From Isoetes taiwanensis (taxonomy: Eukaryota; Streptophyta; Lycopodiopsida; Isoetales; Isoetaceae), in the NCBI GenBank assembly GCA_021234155.1, contig JAJEKV010000030.1, positions 9,096,390 through 9,160,389 of the forward strand: a stretch of DNA of 64,000 nt, in the 5' to 3' direction. Under the pieces are notes generated by a model, which saw only the letters and a list, made by a program, of their open reading frames with translations, was not told the DNA's origin and did no database searches. Every line of letters begins with the position of its first letter. Position 1 is the stretch's first letter. Position numbers and translations under genes: made by a program. Below are positions 11,301 to 22,872 of the stretch, piece after piece.

Positions 11301-11985
11301 TTCGGGGATACCACGCTGAGGCACGATCCCTATTTAGTGGCATGCATCGCCACTTCAGGTCCGGTGGTAGTGGTGGTCCGGGGAGCGGAAGATGTGGATG
11401 CTCAGTGCGGCTGGGGCCCCTCGGAGGGACTTCGAGGGGCGAGTGCCCGCATCCCTGTTTGGCTGCTCAATTCTCGCATCCTTCCCGGACCAGCCCCGCT
11501 GCCCCTCCATGTCTGGGCGGTCCCGACTTTGGCCAGCTGCGCCCGGGTCTCTTCTTTGTCTTTGGGGTCAAGTCCCTGGGCCAACGTCTGAAGCCGTCCC
11601 CTTCAACTTCCGGCGGCCGACGCCAGATGGCCACCTGCTACGCACGCTCTCAAGCGTGAAGATGACCACCGGGCGATCAGGGCTGGAATTCCATGACGAC
11701 TTCGCCTTTCCAATGGTCACAGTGCCGGGAACATCATCGCCCAAGATTCGTAATGCGGAGGGGAAGTGAGATGTTCTCCCCGACTCCTCCGCCGCCTCGT
11801 GACTACCACATTGCGGCTCCTCGCGTCTCTATTCCCGGAGTTCCGGGGGGCCGCACTGTGTGTTGGTTGAGGTGGGTGAGGCATAGGTGTGGGGTCGGGC
11901 CGGGTGGTGGTGGGCCCCGGCGTGATCCCGATGTGTCCGGCATGTGTTCGTGTTGACGTCCTGTAGGTTGGTGGGTTCGCGGGGT
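8320..11985 (-). pseudogene. Family A LINE ORF1/ORF2 remnants
   Basis: Decayed coding part of the split LINE, all on the minus strand and broken by many indels. From 5' to 3': an ORF1 C-terminal RRM-type region (about 11850-11400); the endonuclease piece with MHRKRGHGGIACYYRG and AACYFPHAESNFY (11164-10931); a linker (10800-10200); RT blocks with KGFDTMPRDKLWDRLRQ (9523-9302), LGLYIDQLEEWLG near 9300 and LIYADDVDSLR (9289-9053); the thumb with SYKYLGIEFSTTTPG (9053-8871); and a connection domain ending with KKRRVIASIRTGA near 8330. Each piece aligns with the less damaged copy at 15000-19380. No product is expected. Confidence 0.78.
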
Positions 11986-14500
11986 TGGTATGTTCTTTGC
12001 TGAGATATCGTATATGTATGGAAGGAGTTGTCAAGTAAAAGTGTTTTAGGCAAGTACTTATATGATATGGGTTGCATTCTTTTACAAATAATGTAGTCGT
12101 ATACAAAGGGTTTTCATATGGAACTGTCGTATACAATGGGTTTTTTGGCAACCTAAGGAACGCACATGGCATATATACCTATAATAGAGGTGAATCCCCT
12201 GGGGATTGCACTGGGAGGATTGGCGGATCAAGTGAAGATGCCAGAGCTTGGGAACGGCATCAAATATTCTTCTATCAGGTGGGGTTTGTATTGATTCTTG
12301 AGGTGACATATGCTGCAACTAGGCATGATTAGAATATGATTTGTGATGGGAGGATGTGGTGCCTATGTACCGATGTGAAATCATGGACATAAAGAAGTGA
12401 TTTTCTGCTATAAGTGCTATGCAAAAGGGAATTCTGCGCCAGCATATAAGAAATTGAATCTGGCCCATGAGATAAATCATGCCGGAAATGCATGAGAAGG
12501 GGCCGAAATTGATGCTAAAGGGCCGTTTTTGAATCATAGGGGTCGGATTTGGAAGTGGAAGGAGAAATTTCAGGTTTATAAGTGGAGACAAAAGTCTGTC
12601 TGGCAAATTTTCCAGCCCAGAAAATCACCTTGAAACTACCGTGGAACCGCCTAGACTTCTCTGGAACACAAAGGCAGCCAAATCAGAATTCTTTGGGCTC
12701 CAAAAAGCCCTAAATCAATTGCTAGAAGGATGGGTTGAGCTGGTTAGGTGCCAACTCCAATGCTGGTCGTGTTCACAGTTTTGTCTTTTCTTTTATTGTT
12801 TTGTTTGGATTAATTGAGTTATTGCTTAGGTAATACTTATTGGCCTGTGAAAATATGAAGCTAAGTAATCATTGAATGTAGTTGGATTGCACTCTTGCTT
12901 AAGGAAAAGGAAGGAATTAACCAAAGAGGGGATCCAGGCATGAGGAGCTGGGCTGCATAATTCAGTAGTAAGAACATGCATTGTTTTCTAATGGTTGAAT
13001 TTGTATTAATTAGGAACTTATGGAATATATGGTTAATAAATCTAAGGCTAATGAGTAAATTGTACCTTTGACACCTGGAAGTGAAGCTCTCACTAAAGGT
13101 CAGTTGGCAAGGCTTACAAGCAGTTGCGGTCATAAGAGCGTATAGATTTTTAAGTCGGAAGTGCGGGATTTGGGGTTTCCACCTTAGATGCATTAATAAA
13201 TCCCTTAGCTAACGAAAGTGGGTTTTCAATTAAAATATTAAAAAACTTAGCTAACCGTTCTTAAAGATAAATTAAAGTATGGAAACTTAGAGATCAAGTG
13301 AAGTTGGGCCGAGGGGCAATATGAGGCATATGGGGGCGTCTATACGAGGCTATGGCATGGAACACTGTAAGTCTAAGTGTATAACTGTAAGTTTCTATGT
13401 GTTGAACTATATTTTATCAAAGACGTCATAGCTAATGGATTATCCTCGTGGGAGCATGGTTTTGGGTAAGTTGTGCAGTATGAAATGATACTGTCTTTTC
13501 TTGTTCAGTGAAATACATAGGTGTGGGAGCGACATCAATGACAGTTAGGCTTGTGACAGTACTTTAACTTGGGCATGTTGTATGGGCAACATCAGCAACA
13601 GTATAATCCAGGCACACGTATAGTAAACATTCTAATGAACACCACATGTCATGGTCTTTGCATTGTCTCACTGTTGTCTTGGTATTTTGTTATGTATTTG
13701 GATCCTCCGGGGTCGGACTTCTAGGTTCGGTGGCCTAGGTTGCTCCGGCATGAATCATGTTCTATGTTCTTTGTATTTGTGCTCTGTGACACCGGGCGTT
13801 AGTTCTCCTGGCCGGGATTGCTACGTCAGTCAACTCTTGTGAACTCCCATGGTAAGAGGTCCTCCAGTGGCAGACGTGGGCTGAGAGGGTATGCGCATAC
13901 GAGGTTCACCCCACCACCCGCTACAGGGCTTGGAATGTAAGTTGGCTGGGCAACATGCTGCTAACAGGGCCTGTATGTAGGCTGGCTGAGCTACCCATTG
14001 TCCCGGAGTTTGTTTATGATGGTTTGGTACTCTGGTTATATTCTTTTCTCTTGATGTTCATGATGTTTCCTTTATTGTCATAGTCTAACGTTGCACTATA
14101 GGTTCTTGAGTCTTTGAGTTGTTATGTTTGTTATCCAAGATTGCAAGATGTTCTATACATGCAGAGGCAGCTATGGGATCCCCACTTAGTCACGAGGACT
14201 AACCCCTTGAATGCATTGTGCAGTGGATCAGCACGCAATAGTCAAGCTAGCGGCAGTAGTGTAGCCGGGGATCGTGGTTGAGTTCCAAAGGAGAAGCTCT
14301 TGTGTTAAATTGCTCAACTAGATCTTGTGAATGAATTGATGATAGTATTTTCTCTGAATATTATTGTATTTGATAATGGATATACTATGGTTGATCTCCG
14401 ATATGAGTAAGAAGATTCAATTCTTCACCAATACTTTCGACCTAGAATTAGTGCAAGTTTAGACAAGATCCCGAGTTGCCATGAGGGTCAACTCGACAGT
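11986..14500. other. Intergenic, no gene recognised; possible LTR-type sequence after 13660
   Basis: Open frames are short and on both strands. 13640-14500 has GC-richer blocks and leads straight into the first primer-binding-site motif at 14512, so part of it may be a long terminal repeat, but I found no second copy in the window to prove it. Confidence 0.35.
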
Positions 14501-14511
14501 CTCGTCACAGT

Positions 14512-14830
14512 TGGTATCAGAGCAGGTCTCGAGCTCGAGTCTCAATGGGTGCCTATATGCATGGGTAATTTGCAAAGACTTGGTAATCATTGTGACATGG
14601 TATGCCATAGACATGGTATAGCCTTGGATGCTCGAGGACAAGCATAGTTCTAGTGGGAGAGACTGTAACGCTCGAGTATTCGATCCTTGAATATGCCTGT
14701 GGGGCATTCCCGAGACACCGGCATAAATGGGTAGAAGCGACTACTCATAAATGTCTAGATGGTTTTGCCCAGTTGATTAAGGGCATGTCGGTTAGGAACG
14801 TCACAGTTGGTATCAGAGCGTGTTGGATCT
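14512..14830 (+). mobile_element. Small LTR-type (TRIM-like) element remnant with two PBS motifs
   Basis: 'ttggtatcagagc', complementary to the 3' end of initiator tRNA-Met and the standard plant LTR-retroelement primer site, occurs at 14512-14524 and again at 14804-14816. In both cases it is preceded by 'cgtcacag'. Between them is a purine-rich 'gtgggagagac' followed by TGTAACG at 14664, and the sequence then runs to CGTCACA at 14803. This is the layout of polypurine tract, LTR starting TG, LTR ending CA, then PBS. The implied LTR is only about 138 bases and the internal part about 130 bases, the size of a terminal-repeat retrotransposon in miniature. The upstream LTR is at best weakly similar. 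Confidence 0.45.
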
Positions 14831-15028
14831 TTGGGTGTTGATATTTGTTTACAGATTACAGGTTTGATCCTTAGCTATTGAGATGGTGGATCATAGATCA
14901 AGTTGAGGTAAGGGTTCTTCTCGTGGTATGCTCAGTAAGATGGATAGCAGTTATACTTCTAAGGTGAAGTTTTGATTTGAGTACAAGTACTGGGGTGGGC
15001 CTCTCGTGCGCCTAGGATTGACTTGCTG

Positions 15029-15663
15029 CTAATAGTGTGCCAGCTTAACGTGCGTCAGAGCATCTGCATCCCAGAGCTTGCGAAGGAAAGTAGCATCTAA
15101 GTACAGCTTAGGTGCCTTGTGATCTTTCTTTGTCCTTACATGTACACATCTGTTTGCCTGTACACCCCAGCGTGAGAACCACTGAGCTTGCTTGTCTTTC
15201 CAGCAGGATTTCAGGCGTTGGGGACCCATCGCCATGGCCAAAGCAAGGTTGGGCAAACGTGTATCAGCCATAGCGACCACCTTCTGGAAGTAATGCTATG
15301 GCGTTCCAATGCAGCCCGTTGAAGGGGTAGAAAGCCTGTCTCCTGGAGTAGGATCTGGTATGGAACTGTGGACTTCACCCCAAGGGCTCGTGCCAAGAAG
15401 GCCTTCTGTACCTGCTCGAGGTCATTCCAGGTGTTGAGGGATATCACCAGACCCCACATTTCTGCCCCATACAAAAGGACCGGCTCGACCAAGGCCCGAA
15501 ACAAGTGTGACTGGTGGCCCCAGGCATACAACTCTGCCTTGTGGCTGTTGTTCTGCATGACATATAGTGCTTTCCAACCCGCCGTAACCCGCAACCTGAT
15601 GGTAGCATCCCAATGGGTGGTAGTTAAGAACTCGATCCCCAAGTATTTGTAGGTCGGAGCCAC
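15029..15663 (-). pseudogene. LINE family A ORF2, thumb/connection pieces
   Basis: Two overlapping frames: the upstream one holds TYKYLGIEFLTTT and LVEPVLLYGAEMWG, standard R2/L1-clade thumb motifs, and the downstream one holds KDKQAQWFSRWGVQ. The shift between them is near 15220-15280. The element ends about 30 bases further down. Confidence 0.65.
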
Positions 15664-15714
15664 CTCTACATCTTGTCCCTGGTAAGTGAATGAGGGAAGC
15701 CTTGGCTGACGGGA

Positions 15715-16764
15715 TTATGAAACTAGCAGCACCCTAGTTTTGGCCAAGTTAACTCGCATGCTAGTGAATCGGCAAAAAGTGTCAAGAGCATCCAGGTGAC
15801 ATTGCATGTCCTCTGGAGTATAGGCCAAGAGGTTGACATCGTCAGCATATATGAGTTGCCGGATTGTGTGATGCATGAGATGGGCGCTCGCACCTCCATG
15901 CTCAGAGAGCCAATCTTCCAGTTGGTCAATGTATAGGCCAAAGAGTGTGGGGGAGAGGGGGCAACCCTGACGCACTCCAATACTACTGATTATCGGCTGT
16001 CCTGACAATGTGATACGGCCCGAGCATGCCTTGTATAGCCTATATACTGCATTCTGCAAGTCAAGGGGGGTCCCCAGCTGCCGCAGTCTTTCCCATAGCC
16101 TGTCGCGGGGCACTGTATCAAAAGCTTTTGCAAAATCCATGAAACAACAGTATAGGTTTTGCCGGCGATTTCTGCTATCCTCAATCAATGTGCGTAGAGT
16201 GAAGATATGATCAATGGTGGAATGCCTGGGGGTGGAATGCCTGGGCCGGAAACCTGCCTGTGTAAGAGCTCGCACATCTGCCTCCTCTGCCCATATTGTC
16301 AGACGCTGCTCAAGGATGCCAGCCAACAGTTTTGCAAAGAGAGAGCTGACCATAATAGTACGGTAGTTGGCCGAGTATTGAGGGTCCCCTGCCTTATATA
16401 TGGGCACAACTCTACTAGTGGTCCACTGCGGAGGGAAGCCTTCTTGCAATGCTTTATTGAACAATGCCGTGAGGACAGACACCAGTGGAGGCCCAACCCA
16501 TTTCAGAAGTTCCGCCTGCATGCCATCTAAATCTGCTGCCTTCCCATTAACTAGATGTTGCAGGTCCATGATGACATCCCCCTCTGTGATGACCAGAGCC
16601 ATGTCTGTCTGTGAAGGGACTGGTGTACGACCCCCGAGCGGGTCGTAAAGCTGTTGCAAGTACTGTACCCATTGCTCCGAGGTGATGTTCCCTGTGGGCT
16701 GTGCAGTCTTGCTCAAGACCCTTCTCCAGAATATCTTGGGGTGCCGATCCAGAAGACCAAACAT
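15715..16764 (-). pseudogene. LINE family A ORF2, reverse transcriptase part
   Basis: 349 codons with RT blocks in order: VVPIYKAGDP (about residue 125), AGFRPRHST (about 168), CFMDFAKAFDTVPRDRLW (block 3, catalytic Asp), VRQGCPLSPTLFGLYIDQLE, LIYADDVNLLAY (catalytic YADD intact) and MRVNLAKTRVLL. A 12-15-base duplication at 16216-16246 repeats RHST in block 2. Thumb and connection pieces follow at 15663-15211 and 15280-15029 in other frames. The RT core is intact but the ORF as a whole is not. Confidence 0.78.
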
Positions 16765-17295
16765 CTGTTGCTAATGCTCTGCGAGGTATCTGGCTTTCTT
16801 GTTCTTGAGAAAGGAGTGGTATTGACTGATGGCCTGTGGGCGGGAGGTGGGATCAGTGACTTGCCGGAGTGTGCGTTTGGGCTCCCGACACTCATCATCG
16901 AACCATCTGTTGCGGGGGAAGGTGGTAGCGCCCGAGGTTCTCCGTGAGCGGCCTCTCCCAAAGCATCTCTCAGCAGTTGTCAGAAGCAGGTGAGTCAGCT
17001 GAGCAGATTGCTCTTGAAGTGTGGGGAGTTGCAACAGTCCTGCCAGGTCGTGCTCAAGCAGCTGGGCATAGGTCCCTGCACGGTCGTAGTCCAGGCGCAG
17101 CTAGGGCACCTGGTGCGTTGAGGCAGTAGATGCACGGGGAACCTGCCAATGGAGATGCAGGAACATGGGCTGGTGGCCCGAGTCCACTTCCTCATCCCGA
17201 GTGTCTGTTCTAATGGAAAAATGGGTAACCAGGTGCAGATCCTGTTCCTCAACTAGCAGATAATCCACTACACTGGAGCCGCCCCCTTGGTTCTC

Positions 17296-17961
17296 CTATC
17301 TACAAGTGCAGCAGCTGGAAGATGGCCATTGTGCCAATCCATTACAAATAACCAGGTCAAAGATACTACCCAGCAACAACAACTGCCTGCCATAGCGCAA
17401 AATATGGCTGTCTTCTGATATCCTTGACCAAGCCACCTCTGCGGGGTGCAACTGCAAGACATCCTCTGCCAGGGGCTCAAATTTTGAAACCTGCTCGGCT
17501 CCTGTGTGTGCATTAAAGTCGCCAAGCAACATAACCTTGCCCAATTGTTTGTGCTGCTGTATGTCATCATATAGATCGACATAGGGCTCCAATCTATCCA
17601 CATCCGAATGAGTGTTATAAAAGTTGCTCTCGGCATGTGGAAAGTAGCATGCTGCTATGAAGAGAATGTTGCCACTATCATGCTGCACGCGCACCCACAA
17701 GTAGCGATTGTACTTGTTTGTTTTGTGCAACGAGACTGAGTGCCTCAAGGTTGCATGATAGTAGCAGGCAACTCCGCCATGCCCTCGCTTGCCTGTGCAC
17801 TCATTGAACACCGAGAAATGCAGATAGCCTGTGATGTTCGGCAGTCTGTGCCCTGCATGTTCCCATGTTTCCATGAGGAAAATGAGATCCATATCTGGTG
17901 CAATAGAGTTGAGACTCTCCCCTTTCTGCCAAGGGAAGCCCCGACAGTTCCAAGACACCAT
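17296..17961 (-). pseudogene. LINE family A ORF2, AP-endonuclease part
   Basis: 221 codons opening with SWNCRG, followed by FLMETWEH (catalytic Glu), RGHGGVACYY, FIAACYFPHAESNFY and MLLGDFNAHTG (catalytic Asp/Asn). This is the fold order of the apurinic-like endonuclease that nicks target DNA for target-primed reverse transcription. The start codon lies just 3' of ORF1 (16-base gap). The frame is lost after about residue 200, before the C-terminal SDH motif. RT continues further down in a different frame. Confidence 0.72.
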
Positions 17962-17976
17962 CCGGAGGCACAGTTC

Positions 17977-18522
17977 CTATTTGTTGGCATTTGATGTGGA
18001 CGCTCGATGATCTGCTCCGGTTGCAGGGGGAGCAGTGTGCCGCGCCTGAGCAGCAGTTGCAGGAGCAGTTGGAGCAGTGGGAGCAGGAGGTGCAGTAGGG
18101 GTACTGGTGGCAGTAGCAGGAGTGGCAGCAGCGTGATGCATTGCATCGGTGACCTCAGCAGGCGCCGGCCTAAAAATGCGAAGCTTGCCTCGGACCAGGC
18201 CTGCAGCACCCCCTCGACGACGGACGTCCCTGACTTGAGCCAGCTGCTGCCGGCGGGACTCCTGTTGCATCGGAGTGAGATCCTGGTCGACATACAGAGT
18301 AGTCCCCTTCAATTGCCTACTCTGACGCAGAATGACCTCACGCACTCGCATGTCTGCCACCGTGAAGGTGACAACACGCGGGCGATCTGTGTGTTGAGCG
18401 CCAAGGTGGCTTGCTCGAGCAATGTGCACTGTAGTCTGAAATGCCATTCGAGATAGGATCTCATCCTGGATGCGCTTAGTGAGATCTTCTCCTGCCTCTT
18501 CCGAAAGTCCACGCACCACCAC
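17977..18522 (-). pseudogene. LINE family A ORF1, RRM/C-terminal part
   Basis: 181 codons. The first half has the layout of an L1 ORF1p-type RNA-binding domain: DEILSRMAFQ, then a strand RPRVVTFTV, then MRVREVILRQSRQLKG and LYVDQDLTPMQQESRRQQ. The equivalent part of LINE B ORF1 (RHIVVKF, SEILKKRQMLKGQKVWINED) has the same order. The end is an Ala/Pro/Thr-rich low-complexity tail. The predicted role is binding LINE RNA. The N-terminal coil lies in other frames upstream, so the ORF is broken. Confidence 0.65.
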
Positions 18523-18998
18523 ATTATGACGTCAGCGGCTTTTCTCCTACTGCTCACTGAGTCGTGGGGCAACATTCGCTGCTCCAGCAGGTGATGCCTG
18601 TTGGATGGAGTGTGTGGGCTGCTCACAGCGAGGGCGGTGTGGTGTGCGAGCTGGGGCAGGTGGTGTCTGTCTACCTGTTTGTCGACTTGTGGGCTATGGG
18701 GCATGTGTGCTTGTCTGGCCCCGTGTTGCGGCCTCTGCTGCCTGGAGTTGGGAGCCTAGCTCCTGTTGAAATGTCTGCTGCTTGGCCAACTCATTCGTGC
18801 AGTGCCGTAATTGTTCATGGACCTCGGCATGGAGGCCCCTGCCTTGCTGGATAATGGTTGCTCAAAGCTCCTGTATGTCCTGATCTTATGTCTCAGCCCT
18901 ACTCTGCAGGGTTCTTAGCTCTGCCTGGCTGGCTTCGAAGGCGGCTCAGACGTTTCGTATTTGACTTGAGGCGGGAGATAGTTGCCACTGTATCCTGC

Positions 18999-19340
18999 TC
19001 AACACCCTACTTGTCGCGTGCCATAGTTAGTCTCTATAGTGGTGAGAAGGGAATCCATGCGAGCTCGCAAGTCAGCAAGGCCCTGCTTATCCTGTTGCCT
19101 CTCAAAGTGTGCCAAGCGAAGCCCGTCTTCTAACTGCTGCACGCAGGTCTCCATCTCTGCAATCCGTTGCCTTTCCGCTGCCAGCTGTCTTTTGAGCACG
19201 TGGGATGCTGAAGATTGTATCTCTGTGTTACTCTCAATCTGTTCCTCCATCTGTTTCATGGCCCTCGTCTGTGCCTGTGTCGGGCTCCACACGTCGCGCA
19301 TTCTAGAATCCTCCACACAATAGTGCCAATTGCTTTTCAA
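18999..19340 (-). pseudogene. LINE family A ORF1, N-terminal coiled-coil part
   Basis: An open frame of 113 codons rich in Glu, Gln, Arg and Ala with heptad spacing (for example RQLAAERQRIAEMETCVQQL) typical of the trimerising coiled coil of LINE ORF1 proteins. It breaks near 19000 and ORF1 resumes in another frame. The downstream part is the RRM-type region at 18522-17977. Confidence 0.6.
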
Positions 19341-19380
19341 AACTTTTAAGAGGGTTAGCCCTCACACAACAGTGCAGCAG

Positions 19381-20885
19381 GTAAACTTGGATTCAAATTG
19401 TACAAAAAAAGTTTCTTATTTGTTTAAAAGAAAGAGCCATTTGTACAGACAGTTCCAGACACTTCTAGCATCTGTAAGACAGATTTCTTGATCATTTTTT
19501 TGAGAGGGCAAACATTGCTGCTCGTCTCCTTCAGTCGCACAATACGTAATCTAAATTCACTTTAGCCAATTAGATCTGCATACAATCAAGACATTAGCAA
19601 AGCAGAAAAAAGAAAGCACCTGCACGTCGCCATCAGGAAGGTCAATTCTTCAAAAAAGTTTTCTTGTTCTATTATTTTTAGAAGGCCAGATCTTTTGCTA
19701 GCCTCCATTTATACAATCTATAATAAATCATGCCCTGCCATTGAAGGTGGTGGAGTATGTATTCCTCTTAAAGAGTCAGAGCCTGCTCCTCGACCAATTG
19801 AGAGATTGAAATCTGTAAAATTAGGATCCATTCTGGATCCCAGATTCACCAGATCCTTTGCCATCTTAGCTCCAAGTCATCTGCTCTGCTTTTTCTGATG
19901 GTAATAAACCAGCCAATGATTTGCTTGGAAGTTTTAAGGACGAATCAAACTGATAGTGCATTTTGTTTCCATCTTGTTTCCGATCAAAATTGAGATGTGA
20001 ACATTTCTGCACATGCAAAGTGAGACATTGTTAGAGTGAGACATGTTAGATGCATGTAGGACTTGCATATTTGGTAGTTGCATGCCTAATCCATTTGACT
20101 AAAACCTGCAAAATAAATACATATCCATGACGTATTATTAGAACTATAGGGCACACGGAATAAAATTTGCATCTGGACTATGAAACACAAGGAATCCAAG
20201 GAATCTGATCTTACATTTGCTTTAAAATATTACAGCCACCAGTTGAAGCTGGATTGAGAAGCCATTTTGGCTCAACCAGGGCAGATTAAACAAAATCCTT
20301 CCGCCTTGTTCCAGATTATAAAACAAACAATAAACTGATTTTTGCAACAAATCTATGCATTAGGACTATAATGTACATGAAATCAAAGAGGATTTTATTT
20401 GCAACGTCTGACATTACCTTTGCATTAGACATACTGTGTGCACAGCTTGAAGAGCTCTTCTGCTTTTGGCAAGTCGTATCCCTATATTTTGCATGACAAA
20501 AAAATGCCTTAAAGAGAGGTTTACCTGTAAATCCGATTCCAATGCTGTAAGAGAGAATGAAAGAGATCATGCTGCAAGCAAATCCACATTTCAATTTCTT
20601 CAGAGCTTCATACCCTGAATACGTTAATGGTACCAAAAGTCTGCAGCGGATTGGTACCAGAACTCCGCAGCAACTGATGACATCAGGGAAGAACAAGGGC
20701 GAGATGCCATTTTCGGCTCACAGAGCAGAACCACCGCCTCCATCACATTCCGATGCTAACCTAGTATTTTAGGGCCAACGTTAGGGTTTCTTTGCATGGG
20801 CGGTGTTTATTAGGACGTATATTGCATCGACGGTCCAGATGTCCCCATCCATATCTAACAGATGTGCATTTGTTCTTTTGAAAGG
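19381..20885. other. Intergenic, no gene recognised
   Basis: Contains a 67-codon plus-strand frame (19695-19898) and a 126-codon minus-strand frame (20316-20696). Neither matches a family I know. A minus-strand segment from about 20735 down to 20520 has a start codon and a GT after 'ggatttacag', so an exon of an unknown gene cannot be excluded. Confidence 0.3.
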
Positions 20886-20929
20886 CCTCCCAATGAGTTT
20901 TTTTTGTTTGATATTATTTTATAGACCTG

Positions 20930-21275
20930 GCATGGTGTATAATTTTGTAGGCACATTTCGTGCTAGTGCCAATGAGTGACATCGATATTTTTGGATATGA
21001 ATTTTGGTGCATTTATTGGCTCCCAATTATGGGTTTGATTCCAATAGGATATTAGACTCGTAGTTGGCTTTTATTCTGCAAGTCGAATACAAAAAATGGG
21101 ATATTAGACTCGCAGATTTCCATGAATATTGTGTAAGTCGAATATGTCAAAAAAATATTGTGTAAGTCGAATAACTCAAAAGTTAAAAACAATGTCAAAG
21201 GTTGGGCTCAAACCCGCCCAAGGGAGTTGAAAACCAAACGAACTACCTAGCTATTTGCGCTACGCAACATTATTA
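20930..21275 (-). repeat. tRNA-derived SINE-like element
   Basis: Minus strand from 21275: 'gcgtagcgcaaatagctagg' is D-arm/A-box-like, and 'gcgggtttgagccc' (near 21205) is a good B box at tRNA spacing. The sequence after the head contains direct repeats ('attcgactt.caca/cagaat', 'agactcg'), as SINE tails often do. The 3' end is uncertain. Confidence 0.5.
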
Positions 21276-21719
21276 CAATAGAAACAATCCTTACGTCATA
21301 ATAAAGGAATTGACTGTTATGCTATTCGACTTGTAAAATACACAATGATGCTTTGGAATCTAAAACCGAAAGGGGAGCCAATATTTCACCCATATGAATT
21401 TCATTATCTTTGTCCTTCAATTACTTTTGTATACCCTCCCTTTAAGTTTTTGCACACACATTATACATATAAACCTATTTTAAAAAGGTTTGAATATGTT
21501 TTTGTGCTAGGTTCAAAAGGTATTTTTGGTTTTAGAGGAATATCATTAGATTAATTTGAGCACCATTTCTTGAGTGTAGTACTCTTGACGTCTATAAGTA
21601 ACTTAAAATACATGTCTCGTGCCTTTACATGGGCAAAGAATTATTACCTCAATGGTAGGCAGACAAGTTGTACTCTTAGTTCACAATGAGCTAGGTGGTG
21701 GTTATCATTGTCTTGGCTT

Positions 21720-22305
21720 AACACACACATGCACGACGCACGCACGCAGCAGATCGTGCAGCGCAGGCAGCAAGCGGTGAGCGCAGAGCGACAGTTTTAA
21801 GCAGAGCAAAAGGCAGCAGAAGGGCAGCGGAAGGCAGACGAAAGCGAATTTACGCATGCATGCAAGCAGACAGACAGTGTGACAAAGTAAAGTGTGCAGT
21901 GCAGCAAAGTAGCAGCAGTATAAAGTGGTACCAGACACCAGTAAAGTGTAGTAAGTCAGGACAGGGCCAGATAGGCCAAAGTACCAGCAGCAAAAAAGTA
22001 AAAGCAGCAGCAAAGAAGACGTACGTACCCGCATCGCACGCACGCACGTGACAGCAGCATTGCACAGCAGCAGCAGCAGCGTGCGCAGCAGCAAAGCGTG
22101 CAAAAGTGCATCGCATCGCACAGACAGCATTTACGTAGCAGCCGCGGAGCCAAAGCAGCGAAGCGGCGGCGCAAAGAAGACGCAGCGAGCGAAAAGCATT
22201 GCACGAGCATGCAGCGCATGCAGACAGAGCAGACAGACAGGCATTTACGCAGGCGACCGACCGACCGGACCGACCGACCGACCGATTGATTGATTGTGTG
22301 GCGTT
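21720..22305. repeat. T-poor, strand-asymmetric cryptic simple-sequence block
   Basis: For nearly 600 bases the plus strand is strongly depleted in T and made of shuffled CAG, GCA, ACGC, AAAG and GACAGACA words, ending in (GACC)n then (GATT)n at 22255-22296. No period holds for long. Minus-strand frames through it (up to 159 codons, Leu/Cys/Ala-rich) are composition by-products. Confidence 0.6.
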
Positions 22306-22719
22306 CGAGAAGAAGAAAGAGAAACACATAGAAGGGTGTTCAAATGCCCATCAAATATGTCAAAGGGATATGAAAGCAAGGATCAATGTTCGCTTACCAT
22401 ATAGTTTTGACAAAATGGCAATGTTTGTCATCTCGTCTATACCACCATGGCATAAACAAATGCTCATACATGAACAATTAGATATCAACCAATAAAAAAA
22501 AGAACATATTCTTATTATCCATGGTTGTTGAACAAACATAACTAACCTTCAAATCATGCGCTTAAACATCCAGGGATTTTAAGAAACCACTCCTAGTTTT
22601 AATAAACTAATGCTAGTTTTAATAAACCACTATTGTATATAAGGCTTGTATTGAAATCATCTAATAAACTATAACTAGTTTTAGCAAACCACTATATCAT
22701 TATTAACTAGCATTAATAA

Positions 22720-22872
22720 CCATGTTGTAAGCCACTATTAGTTTCAATAAACCGCTATAGCATGCGGTTTTTTTCTCTCGAATGAATTGTTGTATAAAAG
22801 ACCACATCTATGATGGTTTTCAAATGATCTAATATTGTTTTTTTATGGTTGTTCATTTTTGGGGGCCTTATG
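22720..22872. repeat. Solo right end of the Pack-type transposon family
   Basis: Matches 8150-8319 in order: 'aaccatgt', 'ccactat', a 'gcggttttttt' region, 'aaagaccacatctatgatgg' and the terminal TTTTTGGGGGCCTTATG. The opposite end of this copy was not found in the window, and 22500-22720 carries more copies of the 'aaaccactat' motif. Confidence 0.55.

Larger units (their letters stand above)
1466..11985 (-). mobile_element. Family A LINE copy, split by a DNA transposon
   Basis: Two minus-strand pieces make one non-LTR retrotransposon. The 3' end is at 1466-1953: a (TATTC)n tail, then 3' UTR and the zinc-finger coding end. The remainder is at 8320-11985: thumb, RT, endonuclease and ORF1 C-terminus. 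The pieces are in the right order and orientation, and the break falls inside sequence that is continuous in another copy (43301-43325). The coding part is GC-rich and full of frameshifts. Recognisable pieces are AACYFPHAESNFY (EN, near 11000), RT fragments near 9050-9520 and the 'TPMQQESRRQQLAQ'-like ORF1 end near 11500. It is 5' truncated relative to the copy at 15000-19380, lacking the coiled-coil start of ORF1. Not active. Confidence 0.8.
15000..19380 (-). mobile_element. Family A LINE, second copy, 3' truncated
   Basis: GC-rich non-LTR retrotransposon on the minus strand with ORF1 (about 19340-17977) followed closely by ORF2 (from 17961). It covers the ORF1 coiled coil and RRM, AP endonuclease, RT and thumb. 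It stops at about 15000 in the connection domain, so the zinc finger, 3' UTR and (TATTC)n tail seen at 1466-1953 and 42828-43350 are missing. The 5' boundary is near 19345-19380. It is the better preserved of the two long family A copies, but its ORFs are interrupted. Confidence 0.82.

Noticed and set aside
18007-18456. 149-codon Ser/Arg/Cys-rich plus-strand ORF
   Set aside because: It is the complement of the LINE family A ORF1 C-terminal region.
21705-22329. Leu/Cys/Ala-rich minus-strand ORFs of 123-159 codons
   Set aside because: Produced by the T-poor composition; three overlapping frames are open at once and none has a domain.
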